Positions 27,701-35,163 of a stretch of 64,000 bases of DNA are shown here, piece after piece. The notes under the pieces are model-generated. The model saw nothing but the letters and a program-made list of their open reading frames with translations. It had not been told where the DNA came from and ran no database searches. Origin of the DNA: Methylophaga thalassica (GTDB taxonomy: Bacteria; Pseudomonadota; Gammaproteobacteria; Nitrosococcales; Methylophagaceae); assembly GCF_030159795.1 (NCBI RefSeq), contig NZ_BSND01000005.1, positions 434,001-498,000 of the forward strand, given 5' to 3'. Each line of letters starts with the position of its first letter. The first letter of the stretch is position 1. The position numbers and the translations under genes were made by a program.

Positions 27701-29857
27701 TTAATTAATACGAGTAATTCTTTCTACCATGTCGAGGCGACGTAAGCGGCGAATAACACGCGCTAAATGCTGGCGATTGGCTACTTCGATGGTCAGACGT
27801 AAATCAGAGTAGCCACCATCACGTTCATCAACGACAACATTGTCGATATTGGAATCGGACTCAGATACCACGGCCGCAATCGTCGCGAGGACGCCACGTT
27901 GGTTTTTCACATGAATCATAATATCGACCGGGAAGTCACGTGATACGTCAGGCGACCAGGCCACATCCAGCCATTTTTCATTTTGCACGCGTAAATGCGA
28001 GGTATTTTTACAGCCACGTTGGTGAATAATGATGCCGCGACCACTACTGACATAACCATGAATCGGATCGCCCGGAATCGGATGACAACAACGGGCAAAG
28101 CTCACCACCATACCCTCGGTTCCGGCAATCATCAGTGCCTGCGCTTCAGTATCCGGCGTTGATTCATGCACCAGTTTCTGGGCAATCAATAAAGCAGAAT
28201 GGTTACCGAGACCGATATCCTCTAACAAGTCATCAAATTGTTTCAGTTCAAACTCATTAATCAGCTCGTTAAAGCGTTCAACCGGAATTTCATCCAGATT
28301 AGTCGAGAACGCGGTCAGGTGTTTGTTTAACAAACGACGTCCGAGTAACACCGCTTCTTCGGTCTGCAAATGACGTAAATAATTACGAATATTGGTTCGC
28401 GCTTTCGCCGTCACCACAAAATTGAGCCAGGCAGGATTTGGGTGTGAAGCGGGTGAAGTAATGATTTCAACAGACTCACCGGTTTCCAGCTGACTGCTCA
28501 GCGGTACAAGATGACGTCCAACACGGGCGGCGACACAGTTGTTACCCACATCACTATGTACAGCATAAGCAAAGTCGACCGCTGTAGCGCCACGTGGCAG
28601 GGTCAGAATTTCCCCTTTTGGCGTCGACACATAAATTTCGTCTGGGAATAAATCGATACGCAGATTTTCCAGAAACTCCATTGAGTCACCAGAGCCTTTC
28701 TGCATTTCCAGAATGCCTTGCAGCCATTGGCGTGCTTTACGGTGGGCTAAATTATTACCCACTGATTCACCGGTTTTGTATAACCAGTGAGCAGCAACAC
28801 CCGCTTCTGCCATGTGATCCATATCACGGGAACGAATCTGCACTTCAATAGGCACACCATAAGGACCAAACAACACCGTATGTAATGACTGGTAGCCATT
28901 GGCTTTAGGAATCGCAATATAATCTTTGAATTTACCTTGTACCGGTTTATACAGGTTATGCACCACCCCCAGCATCCGATAGCAGGCATCCACATCATCG
29001 ACAATAATGCGGAAAGCGTACACATCCATCACCTCAGAGAATGACAGTTGTTTACTGACCATTTTTTTGTACAGGCTATACAGGTTTTTCTCACGACCCT
29101 GAATATCAGCACTCAACCCTTCCTGTTCCATTCGGTTCAGAATAGACGCAGTGATCTGTGTGACAATTTCTTTGCGGTTACCACGCGATTTTCTTACTGC
29201 ATCCTGAAGCACACGGTAACGAATCGGATACAGAACATGGAATCCCAGATCTTCCAGCTCACAACGCATTAAATTCATGCCGAGGCGTTGGGCAATGGGT
29301 GCGTAAATATCCAATGTTTCGTTGGCTATGCGACGGCGTTTTTCAGGGCGTAAATGACCCAGCGTACGCATATTGTGGAGACGGTCTGCCAGCTTAACGA
29401 TAATAACGCGGATATCACGAGACATCGCCAGCAGCATTTTTCTTAAGTTTTCAGCCTGAGCATGCTTTTGCGTTTCAAAAGCAGCTTTTGCTAATTTGGT
29501 AACACCTTCAACTAACTCACCGACTTCTTCACCAAATTCAGCGGCCAGGTCAGCTTTTGTCAGAGCAGTGTCTTCAATCACATCATGAAGCAATCCGGCC
29601 ATGATACATTCATAATCCATATGCATCATGGCCAGAACATGGGCGACGGCTAACGGATGGGTGATGTATCGCTCGCCACTGCGGCGAGTTTGGCCTTCAT
29701 GTGCGTTATCCGCGAAATGATAGGCTCTTCGTATCGCATCGACCTGGCCTGATTCCAGGTAATTTGCCGTCGCATAGCACAAGTCATCTATTGTCAGTTT
29801 GGGTTCTGACTCCTGGATAAAATCCAGTTCAGAAGCAACGGATGGCTTGGCACTCAC
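27701..29857 (-). CDS. spoT: (p)ppGpp synthetase/hydrolase SpoT
   Basis: 718 residues with the long RSH architecture: HD hydrolase (HPLAVAHVLAMM and GLLHDVIEDT, about 67-95, metal-binding), a synthetase-like domain (about 240-350; YRMLGVVHNLYKPVQGKFKDY is cut short here), TGS (about 400-460) and a C-terminal ACT domain. The HD residues are intact, so hydrolase activity is expected. It lies 6 bases downstream of rpoZ in the gmk-rpoZ-spoT cluster, which favours SpoT over RelA. Confidence 0.95.
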   Translation of the reverse strand: MSAKPSVASELDFIQESEPKLTIDDLCYATANYLESGQVDAIRRAYHFADNAHEGQTRRSGERYITHPLAVAHVLAMMHMDYECIMAGLLHDVIEDTALTKADLAAEFGEEVGELVEGVTKLAKAAFETQKHAQAENLRKMLLAMSRDIRVIIVKLADRLHNMRTLGHLRPEKRRRIANETLDIYAPIAQRLGMNLMRCELEDLGFHVLYPIRYRVLQDAVRKSRGNRKEIVTQITASILNRMEQEGLSADIQGREKNLYSLYKKMVSKQLSFSEVMDVYAFRIIVDDVDACYRMLGVVHNLYKPVQGKFKDYIAIPKANGYQSLHTVLFGPYGVPIEVQIRSRDMDHMAEAGVAAHWLYKTGESVGNNLAHRKARQWLQGILEMQKGSGDSMEFLENLRIDLFPDEIYVSTPKGEILTLPRGATAVDFAYAVHSDVGNNCVAARVGRHLVPLSSQLETGESVEIITSPASHPNPAWLNFVVTAKARTNIRNYLRHLQTEEAVLLGRRLLNKHLTAFSTNLDEIPVERFNELINEFELKQFDDLLEDIGLGNHSALLIAQKLVHESTPDTEAQALMIAGTEGMVVSFARCCHPIPGDPIHGYVSSGRGIIIHQRGCKNTSHLRVQNEKWLDVAWSPDVSRDFPVDIMIHVKNQRGVLATIAAVVSESDSNIDNVVVDERDGGYSDLRLTIEVANRQHLARVIRRLRRLDMVERITRIN

Positions 29858-29863
29858 TGTCGT

Positions 29864-30124
29864 TTATTCTTCCGTTTGTAATTCTTCGTCACTGACGATG
29901 CTTTCAGCAGCATGTTCACGGGCATTGGTCTTTTCGAGAATTTCACGACCAACTAAACCTGCAGCAATCTCACGTAACGCTAGAACAGTAGGTTTGTCAT
30001 TATCAATGCTGACCATAGCGTCATCACCCATGGCGATTTCACGAGCACGTTTTGAAGCAACCAGGACTAATTGGAAACGGTTATCAACATTTTCTAAACA
30101 ATCTTCAACAGTAGTACGAGCCAT
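29864..30124 (-). CDS. rpoZ: RNA polymerase omega subunit
   Basis: 86 residues starting [20 protein letters not shown], the invariant start of omega. The conserved ARxRA-like helix reads [11 protein letters not shown]. It stabilises beta-prime and takes part in ppGpp binding. Classic position between gmk and spoT. Confidence 0.97.
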   Translation of the reverse strand: MARTTVEDCLENVDNRFQLVLVASKRAREIAMGDDAMVSIDNDKPTVLALREIAAGLVGREILEKTNAREHAAESIVSDEELQTEE

Positions 30125-30169
30125 GGTTTTTCCCAGTTAAAATTTAAAGAATCAATTTTACGAAATATC

Positions 30170-30787
30170 TTAGCTTTGAGCCAGTAATTCAGCGATTAAG
30201 TCCGCTTGAATATTTTTTTGAATCGCTAAGGAATGACGCTGTGCAACGATGATAGATGACAAACTGGTCAGTGCCTGTTCAAAATCATCATTGACGATTA
30301 TGTAGTCAAATTCAACATAGTGCGAGATTTCATTCTCTGCATCACGCATACGCCTGGAAATGACATCCTCATTATCCTGACCACGATTACGTAAACGTTG
30401 TTCCAAAGTCGCTTTTGATGGCGGCAGAATGAATATGCCAATCGCTTGCTGGAAATTGTTTCTGACTTGTTGCGCGCCCTGCCAGTCAATTTCCAGAATG
30501 ACGTCAAAGCCTTCACTTAATAAGGTTTCAACTGTTTCAGAAGATGTGCCGTAACTGTTATCGAATACCGTGGCTGACTCTAGAAACTGGCCAGCATCTC
30601 GCATCGCTGAAAAGGTTTGCTGATCGACAAAATGGTAATCCTTACCATCGATCTCACCCTCACGAGGAGCGCGAGTTGTGTGTGAGACTGATAGTTTAAT
30701 TTCAGCATGCTGTGCAATAAGCGCATTGACCAAACTCGTTTTGCCCGCACCTGACGGTGCAGCCACAATAAAAAGATTACCCATCAT
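30170..30787 (-). CDS. gmk: Guanylate kinase
   Basis: 205 residues when started at the ATG at 30787 (another ATG follows directly at 30784). P-loop FIVAAPSGAGKTSLV lies right at the N-terminus, as in other Gmk proteins; SVSHTTRAPREGEIDGKDYHF and ILEIDWQGAQQV are the GMP-binding and Walker B segments. The frame is open to 30850, but the 21 extra residues are foreign to the family. Phosphorylates GMP to GDP. First gene of gmk-rpoZ-spoT. Confidence 0.95.
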   Translation of the reverse strand: MMGNLFIVAAPSGAGKTSLVNALIAQHAEIKLSVSHTTRAPREGEIDGKDYHFVDQQTFSAMRDAGQFLESATVFDNSYGTSSETVETLLSEGFDVILEIDWQGAQQVRNNFQQAIGIFILPPSKATLEQRLRNRGQDNEDVISRRMRDAENEISHYVEFDYIIVNDDFEQALTSLSSIIVAQRHSLAIQKNIQADLIAELLAQS

Positions 30788-31132
30788 AAAATTCTGAACG
30801 CTGTTAGGAATAATTGGGCAATTATGACAAAAAGCCCTGTGTTTCACCATGAAGGATCTAATGCTGCCTCTATTTTCATAAATAAACCGATCTAAATGAT
30901 GAACATAAGCAACTATTTTTATTAAGCCAATTCACATTGGCACAATTATCAATCATAATGATTGTGCGCAACCAATTATGTGCACTAGTACCAAGGTACA
31001 ATATAAAAATGGTTGTCCATGCATATAATTATCACAGCGTAACAAACTAGTGGAATTACCGACGATTCCTTCATAACTTCTTTGAAAGCAAACTAGTTCA
31101 GCGATTAACTACTTCCTCATTTGGAGGGGAAA
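30788..31132. other. Divergent promoter region of gmk and the VPLPA-CTERM gene
   Basis: About 345 bases without a supported gene. It contains an inverted repeat GCACAAT/ATTGTGC (30940-30946 and 30961-30967) and two direct copies of CAAACTAGT (about 31044 and 31090). These are candidate regulatory sites. The strong ribosome site GGAGGGG precedes the ATG at 31133. Confidence 0.5.
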
Positions 31133-31783
31133 ATGAAAATATTAAAGACTTTAGCAGGTGTGGCTCTGTCACTCTTCATCGCAGGTTCAGCTTCCGCTGC
31201 TCACCTCAGCGACAAAGTTATTTATGCGACAAAAAATAAAAAAGAAAGCACAATTCAGCACTTTGCAGGCGCTTATCAGTACGTAAGTACAGATGGTAGC
31301 TTCACCGCTGGTACAGGCCCGGATTACGCATATCAAATCAATCCAGAGGCAACAACAAACTCGGTTAAACAAGACCAGTTAAACACCGCGTTTAATGCTG
31401 CTGAAGCTTCTGGTAATTATTCTGAACTGGTTGGCTACGATGTATCAGATTTTTACAGCACGGGTTCCTACCCTGCGGCTACAGAAAGCACCGACTTTTT
31501 CACCTCAGATGTGTTTTCAACCGGCTATCTGAATACAAGCTCACTGGGTCTGACATTTGAAGGCATCATGATCAAATCAGGTAACACTACCCTTGTCGCC
31601 TTATTCAGTGATGCGATTTCAGAGTTGTATTTCAAAACCTTTATTAAACAGGGCATTTCTCATATTGCCTTGTTCAACACAGCCCCTATCTCTGCAGTGC
31701 CAGTGCCTGCCGCTTTATGGCTGTTTGCTCCAGCATTACTTGGTTTAGTTGGTTTCTGTAGAAGGCAATCAGCGATTAAGTAA
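31133..31783 (+). CDS. VPLPA-CTERM sorting domain exported protein
   Basis: 216 residues from ATG 31133, behind GGAGGGGAAA. It has a signal peptide (MKILKTLAGVALSLFIAGSASA) and a low-complexity Ser/Thr/Tyr-rich mature part of unknown function. The C-terminal sorting signal contains VPVPAALWLFAPALLGLVG, then a basic CRRQ tail, the VPLPA variant of PEP-CTERM processed by exosortases in exopolysaccharide-producing bacteria. No exosortase is in the window. It is followed by a strong terminator and abuts the left end of the island. Confidence 0.8.
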   Translation: MKILKTLAGVALSLFIAGSASAAHLSDKVIYATKNKKESTIQHFAGAYQYVSTDGSFTAGTGPDYAYQINPEATTNSVKQDQLNTAFNAAEASGNYSELVGYDVSDFYSTGSYPAATESTDFFTSDVFSTGYLNTSSLGLTFEGIMIKSGNTTLVALFSDAISELYFKTFIKQGISHIALFNTAPISAVPVPAALWLFAPALLGLVGFCRRQSAIK

Positions 31784-31800
31784 GATTGTCGTAAAAGCTC

Positions 31801-31831
31801 AAAAAAACGCGGCCAAAAGCCGCGTTTTTTT
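31801..31831. terminator. Bidirectional Rho-independent terminator
   Basis: Stem CGCGGC/GCCGCG with loop CAAAA, flanked by seven A on the left and seven T on the right, so it works in both directions. It ends the VPLPA-CTERM gene and, before the island arrived, would also have terminated yicC from the other side. Confidence 0.9.
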
Positions 31832-31855
31832 ATGTCTGATTAAAAAGATTTTCAA

Positions 31856-31879
31856 TCACTCAATATTCTGAATTTGCTC
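31856..31879 (-). pseudogene. yicC: Displaced 3' end of yicC
   Basis: On the minus strand these 24 bases read GAG CAA ATT CAG AAT ATT GAG TGA, coding EQIQNIE-stop, exactly the last seven residues of the intact YicC protein ending at 57586. Codons differ synonymously from the intact copy. This is the original chromosomal 3' end left behind when the island inserted. Confidence 0.85.
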
Positions 31880-31880
31880 A
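31869..31880. other. attL: Attachment site, left end of island
   Basis: TGAATTTGCTCA, identical to 57599-57610 in the 3' end of yicC. It lies in the displaced yicC remnant. Twelve exact bases is short, but the shared reading frame, the remnant and the integrase at the other end support it. Confidence 0.8.
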
Positions 31881-31924
31881 TTGAGCAGCGGACTAGATCC
31901 TAACAAACTCAATGATTTACCGAA

Positions 31925-31970
31925 AAGAAATCGTTCAAAAATGCCTGTTTGCCCACCAAACTGCCCACCA
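31925..31970. repeat. Arm-type integrase/excisionase repeats, left end
   Basis: TGCCCACCA at 31950-31958 and 31962-31970 (12-base spacing), preceded by AAGAAATCGTT at 31925-31935. The same words occur at the right end (AAGAAATCGTT at 57256, TGCCCACCA at 57283, 57447, 57459). Placement inside both ends suggests binding sites of the integrase or its directionality factor. Confidence 0.65.
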
Positions 31971-32106
31971 CTTGCCTATGGCTTTTACTAAATCTTAGTG
32001 GTTAGCAATGGAAAAACAGTGCCGTTTTTATGCTGCTGTTAGTACTGAAAAATAGCAGTTTTAAAGGGCTTTATCGAGTAATTTTTTCAACACTCTACGC
32101 ACTTAT

Positions 32107-32163
32107 GGATATTATAGTATCCAAGCTCTGTTTTATTTCGCTATAATGGATATAACTGTATCC
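32107..32163 (+). promoter_or_regulatory. hipBA promoter with two HipB-type operators
   Basis: GGATA-N6-TATCC occurs at 32107-32122 and again at 32148-32163. It resembles the HipB operators of E. coli (TATCC-N8-GGATA) in being an inverted GGATA/TATCC pair, though in the opposite arrangement and spacing. A TATAAT box at 32142-32147 lies between them and abuts the second site, so bound HipB-like repressor would block the promoter. The rest of 31881-32178 holds no gene. Confidence 0.7.
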
Positions 32164-32178
32164 ACTTGGTCTTTGCGG

Positions 32179-32469
32179 ATGAATTTTACCTTACTTGATG
32201 ATACCGATGTAAGCCAAGCTTATGCGGCTTATTTACGTGAGTTACGCAAGCAGGCAAAGCTGTCGCGCGCTGCATTGGCTGAGCGAAGCTGCGTACCTGC
32301 GGCCACCATTAAGAAATTTGAGCTGACTGGGCAAATTTCATTTCGTCAATTGCTGTTGCTATGGCAGACCCTTGATTCGCTAGATAGGCTTTATCAGCTC
32401 ACGCAACTTAGCAAAGAACGCGCTGCTATACCCACGAGTATTGATGAGGTGCTAAAAGATGAGTTTTAA
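32179..32469 (+). CDS. HipB-like antitoxin / repressor
   Basis: 96 residues from ATG 32179 (starts further upstream would place the second operator inside the gene). XRE helix-turn-helix at about 15-70 (LRELRKQAKLSRAALAERS then PAATIKKFELTG). It should bind the GGATA/TATCC sites and the HipA-like kinase encoded next. The genes overlap by 11 bases. Autoregulation is inferred from the operators. Confidence 0.8.
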   Translation: MNFTLLDDTDVSQAYAAYLRELRKQAKLSRAALAERSCVPAATIKKFELTGQISFRQLLLLWQTLDSLDRLYQLTQLSKERAAIPTSIDEVLKDEF

Positions 32470-33808
32470 ACCGATTCAGAAGCTTAATGTTACTCGTACG
32501 CTAAGCTCAGGTGAGCAGATATCTGTTGGGGTCTTGGCGCAGAATCGGCAAGGCGTTTTTTTCCAGTATGCAGACAGCTATTTGCAGCAGTTTGGCAATT
32601 TATCACCGTTTACCTTGCAGTCGAATACGCAAGTTCAAGCCGCACCTAAAGCGCCGCACCAAGGTGTACATGGCGTATTTGGAGATTGTTTGCCCGATGG
32701 TTGGGGCATGTTGTTACAAGATCGTATTTTCCGGCAAAAGGGCATCCTACCTAATCAATTAACTGCGATGGATAGACTGGCCTTTGTCGGTGATAAAGGC
32801 ATGGGAGCATTGTCTTTTTCTCCGGTGTCTGAGTTTTCAGCCACCACGCATGCGAATATTGATTTAGCTACGTTAGGCTTAGAAGCACAAACGCTGTTCG
32901 ATGCTTCAATGTCAGACTATATGGACGACAACCAAGATGAGTTAGATGGGCATACGCAACAGGTGTTGGCCGCATTGGTCGCGGGTGGTAGTTCGGGTGG
33001 GGCAAGGCCTAAGGCGCAGATTTATATGCCTGCTGGGGAAACTCAACATTGTCGAACCTTCGCTCAGCCTGGAGATGAGGCTTGGCTGATTAAGTTTACC
33101 TCTAAAAATCTCGCGCTCGGCCATGAAGAAGGCGTGTGTGAGGCGGTTTATTTACAAATGGCAGAACTTGCTAAGTGTCAACCGCCGCAATGGCAACTCA
33201 TTGAAGCACCACCTACAAGCGGTGCGTCTGCTTGGTTGGCGCTTAAGCGTTTTGATTATGTCACTGAACAGGCCGACTTAGGCAGAAAGCGCAGTGCAGG
33301 TCGATTGCATATGCACAGCGCTTGCGGGCTGCTGGATGCAGACTTTCGAACGCCAAGTTTAGATTACATTGACTTGATTAAAGCCAGTCGTCAGTTGTGT
33401 AAATCTCCAGCCGCTGGGCAGCTGCAATTTCGCCGTGCCGTTTTTAACCTGCTGTCGTCTAATCAAGACGACCACAGTAAAAACTGGGCGTTTTTGCAAG
33501 CGGATGACGGTCAATGGGATCCTGCCCCTTTTTACGATGTTACCTACAGCCCACATCCATTCAACGAACACGCCACTGCGTTCGGAGGTTATGGCAAAGC
33601 GCCACCGCTTAAGGTGATGCAAAAACTTGCTACCAGTGCTGGCTTTGCGAATTGGCATGATGCAAGGCAAGTCATTGAAGAAGTCGCAGAAGCCATCAGC
33701 CAATTTACGTATCTGGCACAGCAGCAAGGGATCAGTAAAACAACAGTGTCTGCGATTGCTAAGACATTGGATCAGCGCAAACAGGAAAATGCAGCGCTTT
33801 TTCAATGA
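32459..33808 (+). CDS. HipA-like serine/threonine kinase toxin
   Basis: 449 residues. N-terminal couple_hipA region (about 1-115, with GVHGVFGDCLPDGWG) and a HipA-type kinase. LLSSNQDDHSKNWAF (about 328-342) holds the catalytic Asp and Asn; FYDVTYSPHP (about 356-365) is the metal-binding Asp region. GGSSGGARPKA (about 178-188) matches the mobile P-loop. HipA phosphorylates aminoacyl-tRNA synthetases and causes growth arrest; the substrate here is unknown. Overlaps hipB-like gene. Confidence 0.85.
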   Translation: MSFKPIQKLNVTRTLSSGEQISVGVLAQNRQGVFFQYADSYLQQFGNLSPFTLQSNTQVQAAPKAPHQGVHGVFGDCLPDGWGMLLQDRIFRQKGILPNQLTAMDRLAFVGDKGMGALSFSPVSEFSATTHANIDLATLGLEAQTLFDASMSDYMDDNQDELDGHTQQVLAALVAGGSSGGARPKAQIYMPAGETQHCRTFAQPGDEAWLIKFTSKNLALGHEEGVCEAVYLQMAELAKCQPPQWQLIEAPPTSGASAWLALKRFDYVTEQADLGRKRSAGRLHMHSACGLLDADFRTPSLDYIDLIKASRQLCKSPAAGQLQFRRAVFNLLSSNQDDHSKNWAFLQADDGQWDPAPFYDVTYSPHPFNEHATAFGGYGKAPPLKVMQKLATSAGFANWHDARQVIEEVAEAISQFTYLAQQQGISKTTVSAIAKTLDQRKQENAALFQ

Positions 33809-34127
33809 AAGTAAAACAAACTTTTCAATTCACAATAAATACAAGGTCTACAGATTGTTACCCATAAAGTCACTTTGTGTAGACCTCTAACCTCTGCATT
33901 CCCCCGTTCGGTAAAACGCATAGACGAGTACTCAGCTTGTATTGCACACTTTTACGCGCATAAAAGTGCGGAATTTTACATTTTTATGCGCATAAAAGTG
34001 TAAACGGGTTCTGGTTGAGTATAAATCAGCCACTTAATAGCTATCTTTCTTCTTTGAAGCTGGCTGGCATTGTTTGCCAAGTTTTAGCGATGTGGACATG
34101 AGCAAATGCTATAAGAATATGACGCCC
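33809..34127. other. Convergent intergenic region with two palindromes
   Basis: About 319 bases between the hipA-like gene and the orphan XRE gene, which point towards each other. No gene is supported. It holds two near-perfect palindromes (33947-33968 and 33975-34004) listed separately. No T-tract terminator is seen at either. Confidence 0.5.
33947..34004. repeat. Paired GCGCATAAAAGTG palindromes
   Basis: First unit is 22 bases from CACTTTTA to TAAAAGTG; the second is 30 bases, TTTACA to TGTAAA, with a perfect TTTTATGCGCATAAAA centre and one mismatched pair. Both contain GCGCATAAAAGTG. They resemble operators of a dimeric or tetrameric regulator but no promoter or gene start is next to them, so they may remain from a lost gene. 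Confidence 0.5.
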
Positions 34128-34442
34128 TTATTTTTTATTTAGCAATTGGATGTCTTGGATCTTTCTTCCCAGCTCGTCATCACGGGCAACCTTGGTTAGG
34201 TCGTCTAACAAGCCTAGGACTGCCAAAACCTTAACGTAGTGACCAAGTGAAACGGAAGGATCACCTTTTGATATTTTACGCAGTGTTGGCTTAGAAATCC
34301 CTGTCCTACTATGCATCATTTCTTGAGTAATGCCGCGTCTCTTCATCGCCAATGTTAAGTTTTCGCCCAAGATGTTTAACATCTTCCTTTGTCTAGGGAA
34401 TATGACCGCAGTGCGTTTTGATTTTGGCTCGACAGTATCCAT
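34128..34442 (-). CDS. Orphan XRE-family regulator
   Basis: 104 residues with a helix-turn-helix at about 25-80 (LGENLTLAMKRRGITQEMM then TGISKPTLRKISKGD) and a basic N-terminus. The family resembles antitoxins of HipA-like pairs, but no toxin follows on its strand. An operator-like palindrome sits about 30 bases upstream. It may regulate itself and the neighbouring island genes. Confidence 0.7.
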   Translation of the reverse strand: MDTVEPKSKRTAVIFPRQRKMLNILGENLTLAMKRRGITQEMMHSRTGISKPTLRKISKGDPSVSLGHYVKVLAVLGLLDDLTKVARDDELGRKIQDIQLLNKK

Positions 34443-34444
34443 AA

Positions 34445-34493
34445 TGAAACTATGTTTTCTTAAATCTTAATTTAGTGAAATTATAGTTTCACT
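34445..34493 (-). promoter_or_regulatory. Operator of the orphan XRE gene
   Basis: AGTGAAA-TTATAG-TTTCACT palindrome at 34474-34493; its half-site TGAAACTAT (reverse of ATAGTTTCA) recurs at 34445-34453, next to the start codon. Position and symmetry suggest autoregulation. Confidence 0.6.
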
Positions 34494-34920
34494 TTTATCT
34501 TCAAGTTGTAAAGCAATAAATTGCCATCTCTCGAAGTAAAGTGAGCCAAGACCTGAACAGGTCATGTCGATTTTTTACTGTTTTTTCGACATGACTTTCT
34601 TGTGTGTCGATACACTCGACATATCAACACTCAATCCATACGACTCACCAAAACTGAGTTTTGAGTAGGAAACTTCAAAGCAGTACGCCATCCCTTGGGC
34701 TTTTGGGGCAGTCTGGGCAAAGCCTTAATTCACGCCACTTAGCAATACGCTAACCCTGCCCACAGGGTATTTATGACTTGGGGCATTATGTAAATTCTGG
34801 GGCAAGTAGCTACTTGTACCCTCAGAAAGCTGCACGATCTGGGCATTTATCTGCCTACTGCGTCCGTTTAGCACTGGCAAACTCCTAACTGAACTTAACA
34901 GAACAGTGAGGAAGCAAACA
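34494..34920. other. Non-coding control region before alpA
   Basis: About 430 bases without a supported gene. The first part has paired TGTCGA palindromes (34561-34621). The second part (about 34700-34850) has repeated GGGGCA or GGGCA words, related to the TGCCC repeats at the island ends. The ribosome site GAGG lies before the alpA ATG at 34921. An origin, transfer site or excision control region is possible. Confidence 0.5.
34561..34621. repeat. TGTCGA inverted repeats
   Basis: GTCATGTCGA (34561-34570) pairs with TCGACATGAC (34586-34595) over a T-rich 15-base spacer; TGTCGA (34605-34610) pairs with TCGACA (34616-34621). So four copies of one half-site lie in 61 bases. A multi-site protein target is likely; which protein is unknown. 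Confidence 0.55.
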
Positions 34921-35163
34921 ATGAACCCAACTACACAATCACCCACAAACACAGTACCCCCTGCGCGTCAGCAGCGGATTTTGCGTTTGCCCGAGGTAAA
35001 GGCCAAAACAGGTTTTGGCCGCAGCACCATTTATGCCCTGATGGCCAATGGTGAATTTCCCCGTTCCATCCGCATTGGCGCGCGTGCCGTGGGCTGGTTA
35101 GAAAGCGATATCGACCAGTGGATTGAAACTCGCCGTATCGGTGCTGCTTATGGCCGTGGATAA
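34921..35163 (+). CDS. alpA: AlpA family regulator (possible excisionase control)
   Basis: 80 residues from the ATG at 34921 (GAGG upstream). Typical AlpA/MerR-like helix-turn-helix: RILRLPEVKAKTGFGRSTIY (about 18-37) and FPRSIRIGARAVGWLESDID (about 46-65). In P4-like elements AlpA activates the integrase gene or acts as directionality factor. It overlaps the DUF927 gene by 14 bases. Confidence 0.85.
   Translation: MNPTTQSPTNTVPPARQQRILRLPEVKAKTGFGRSTIYALMANGEFPRSIRIGARAVGWLESDIDQWIETRRIGAAYGRG

Noticed and set aside
34494-34920. CRISPR-like repeats before alpA
   Set aside because: The repeats are short palindromes at irregular distances without equal spacers.
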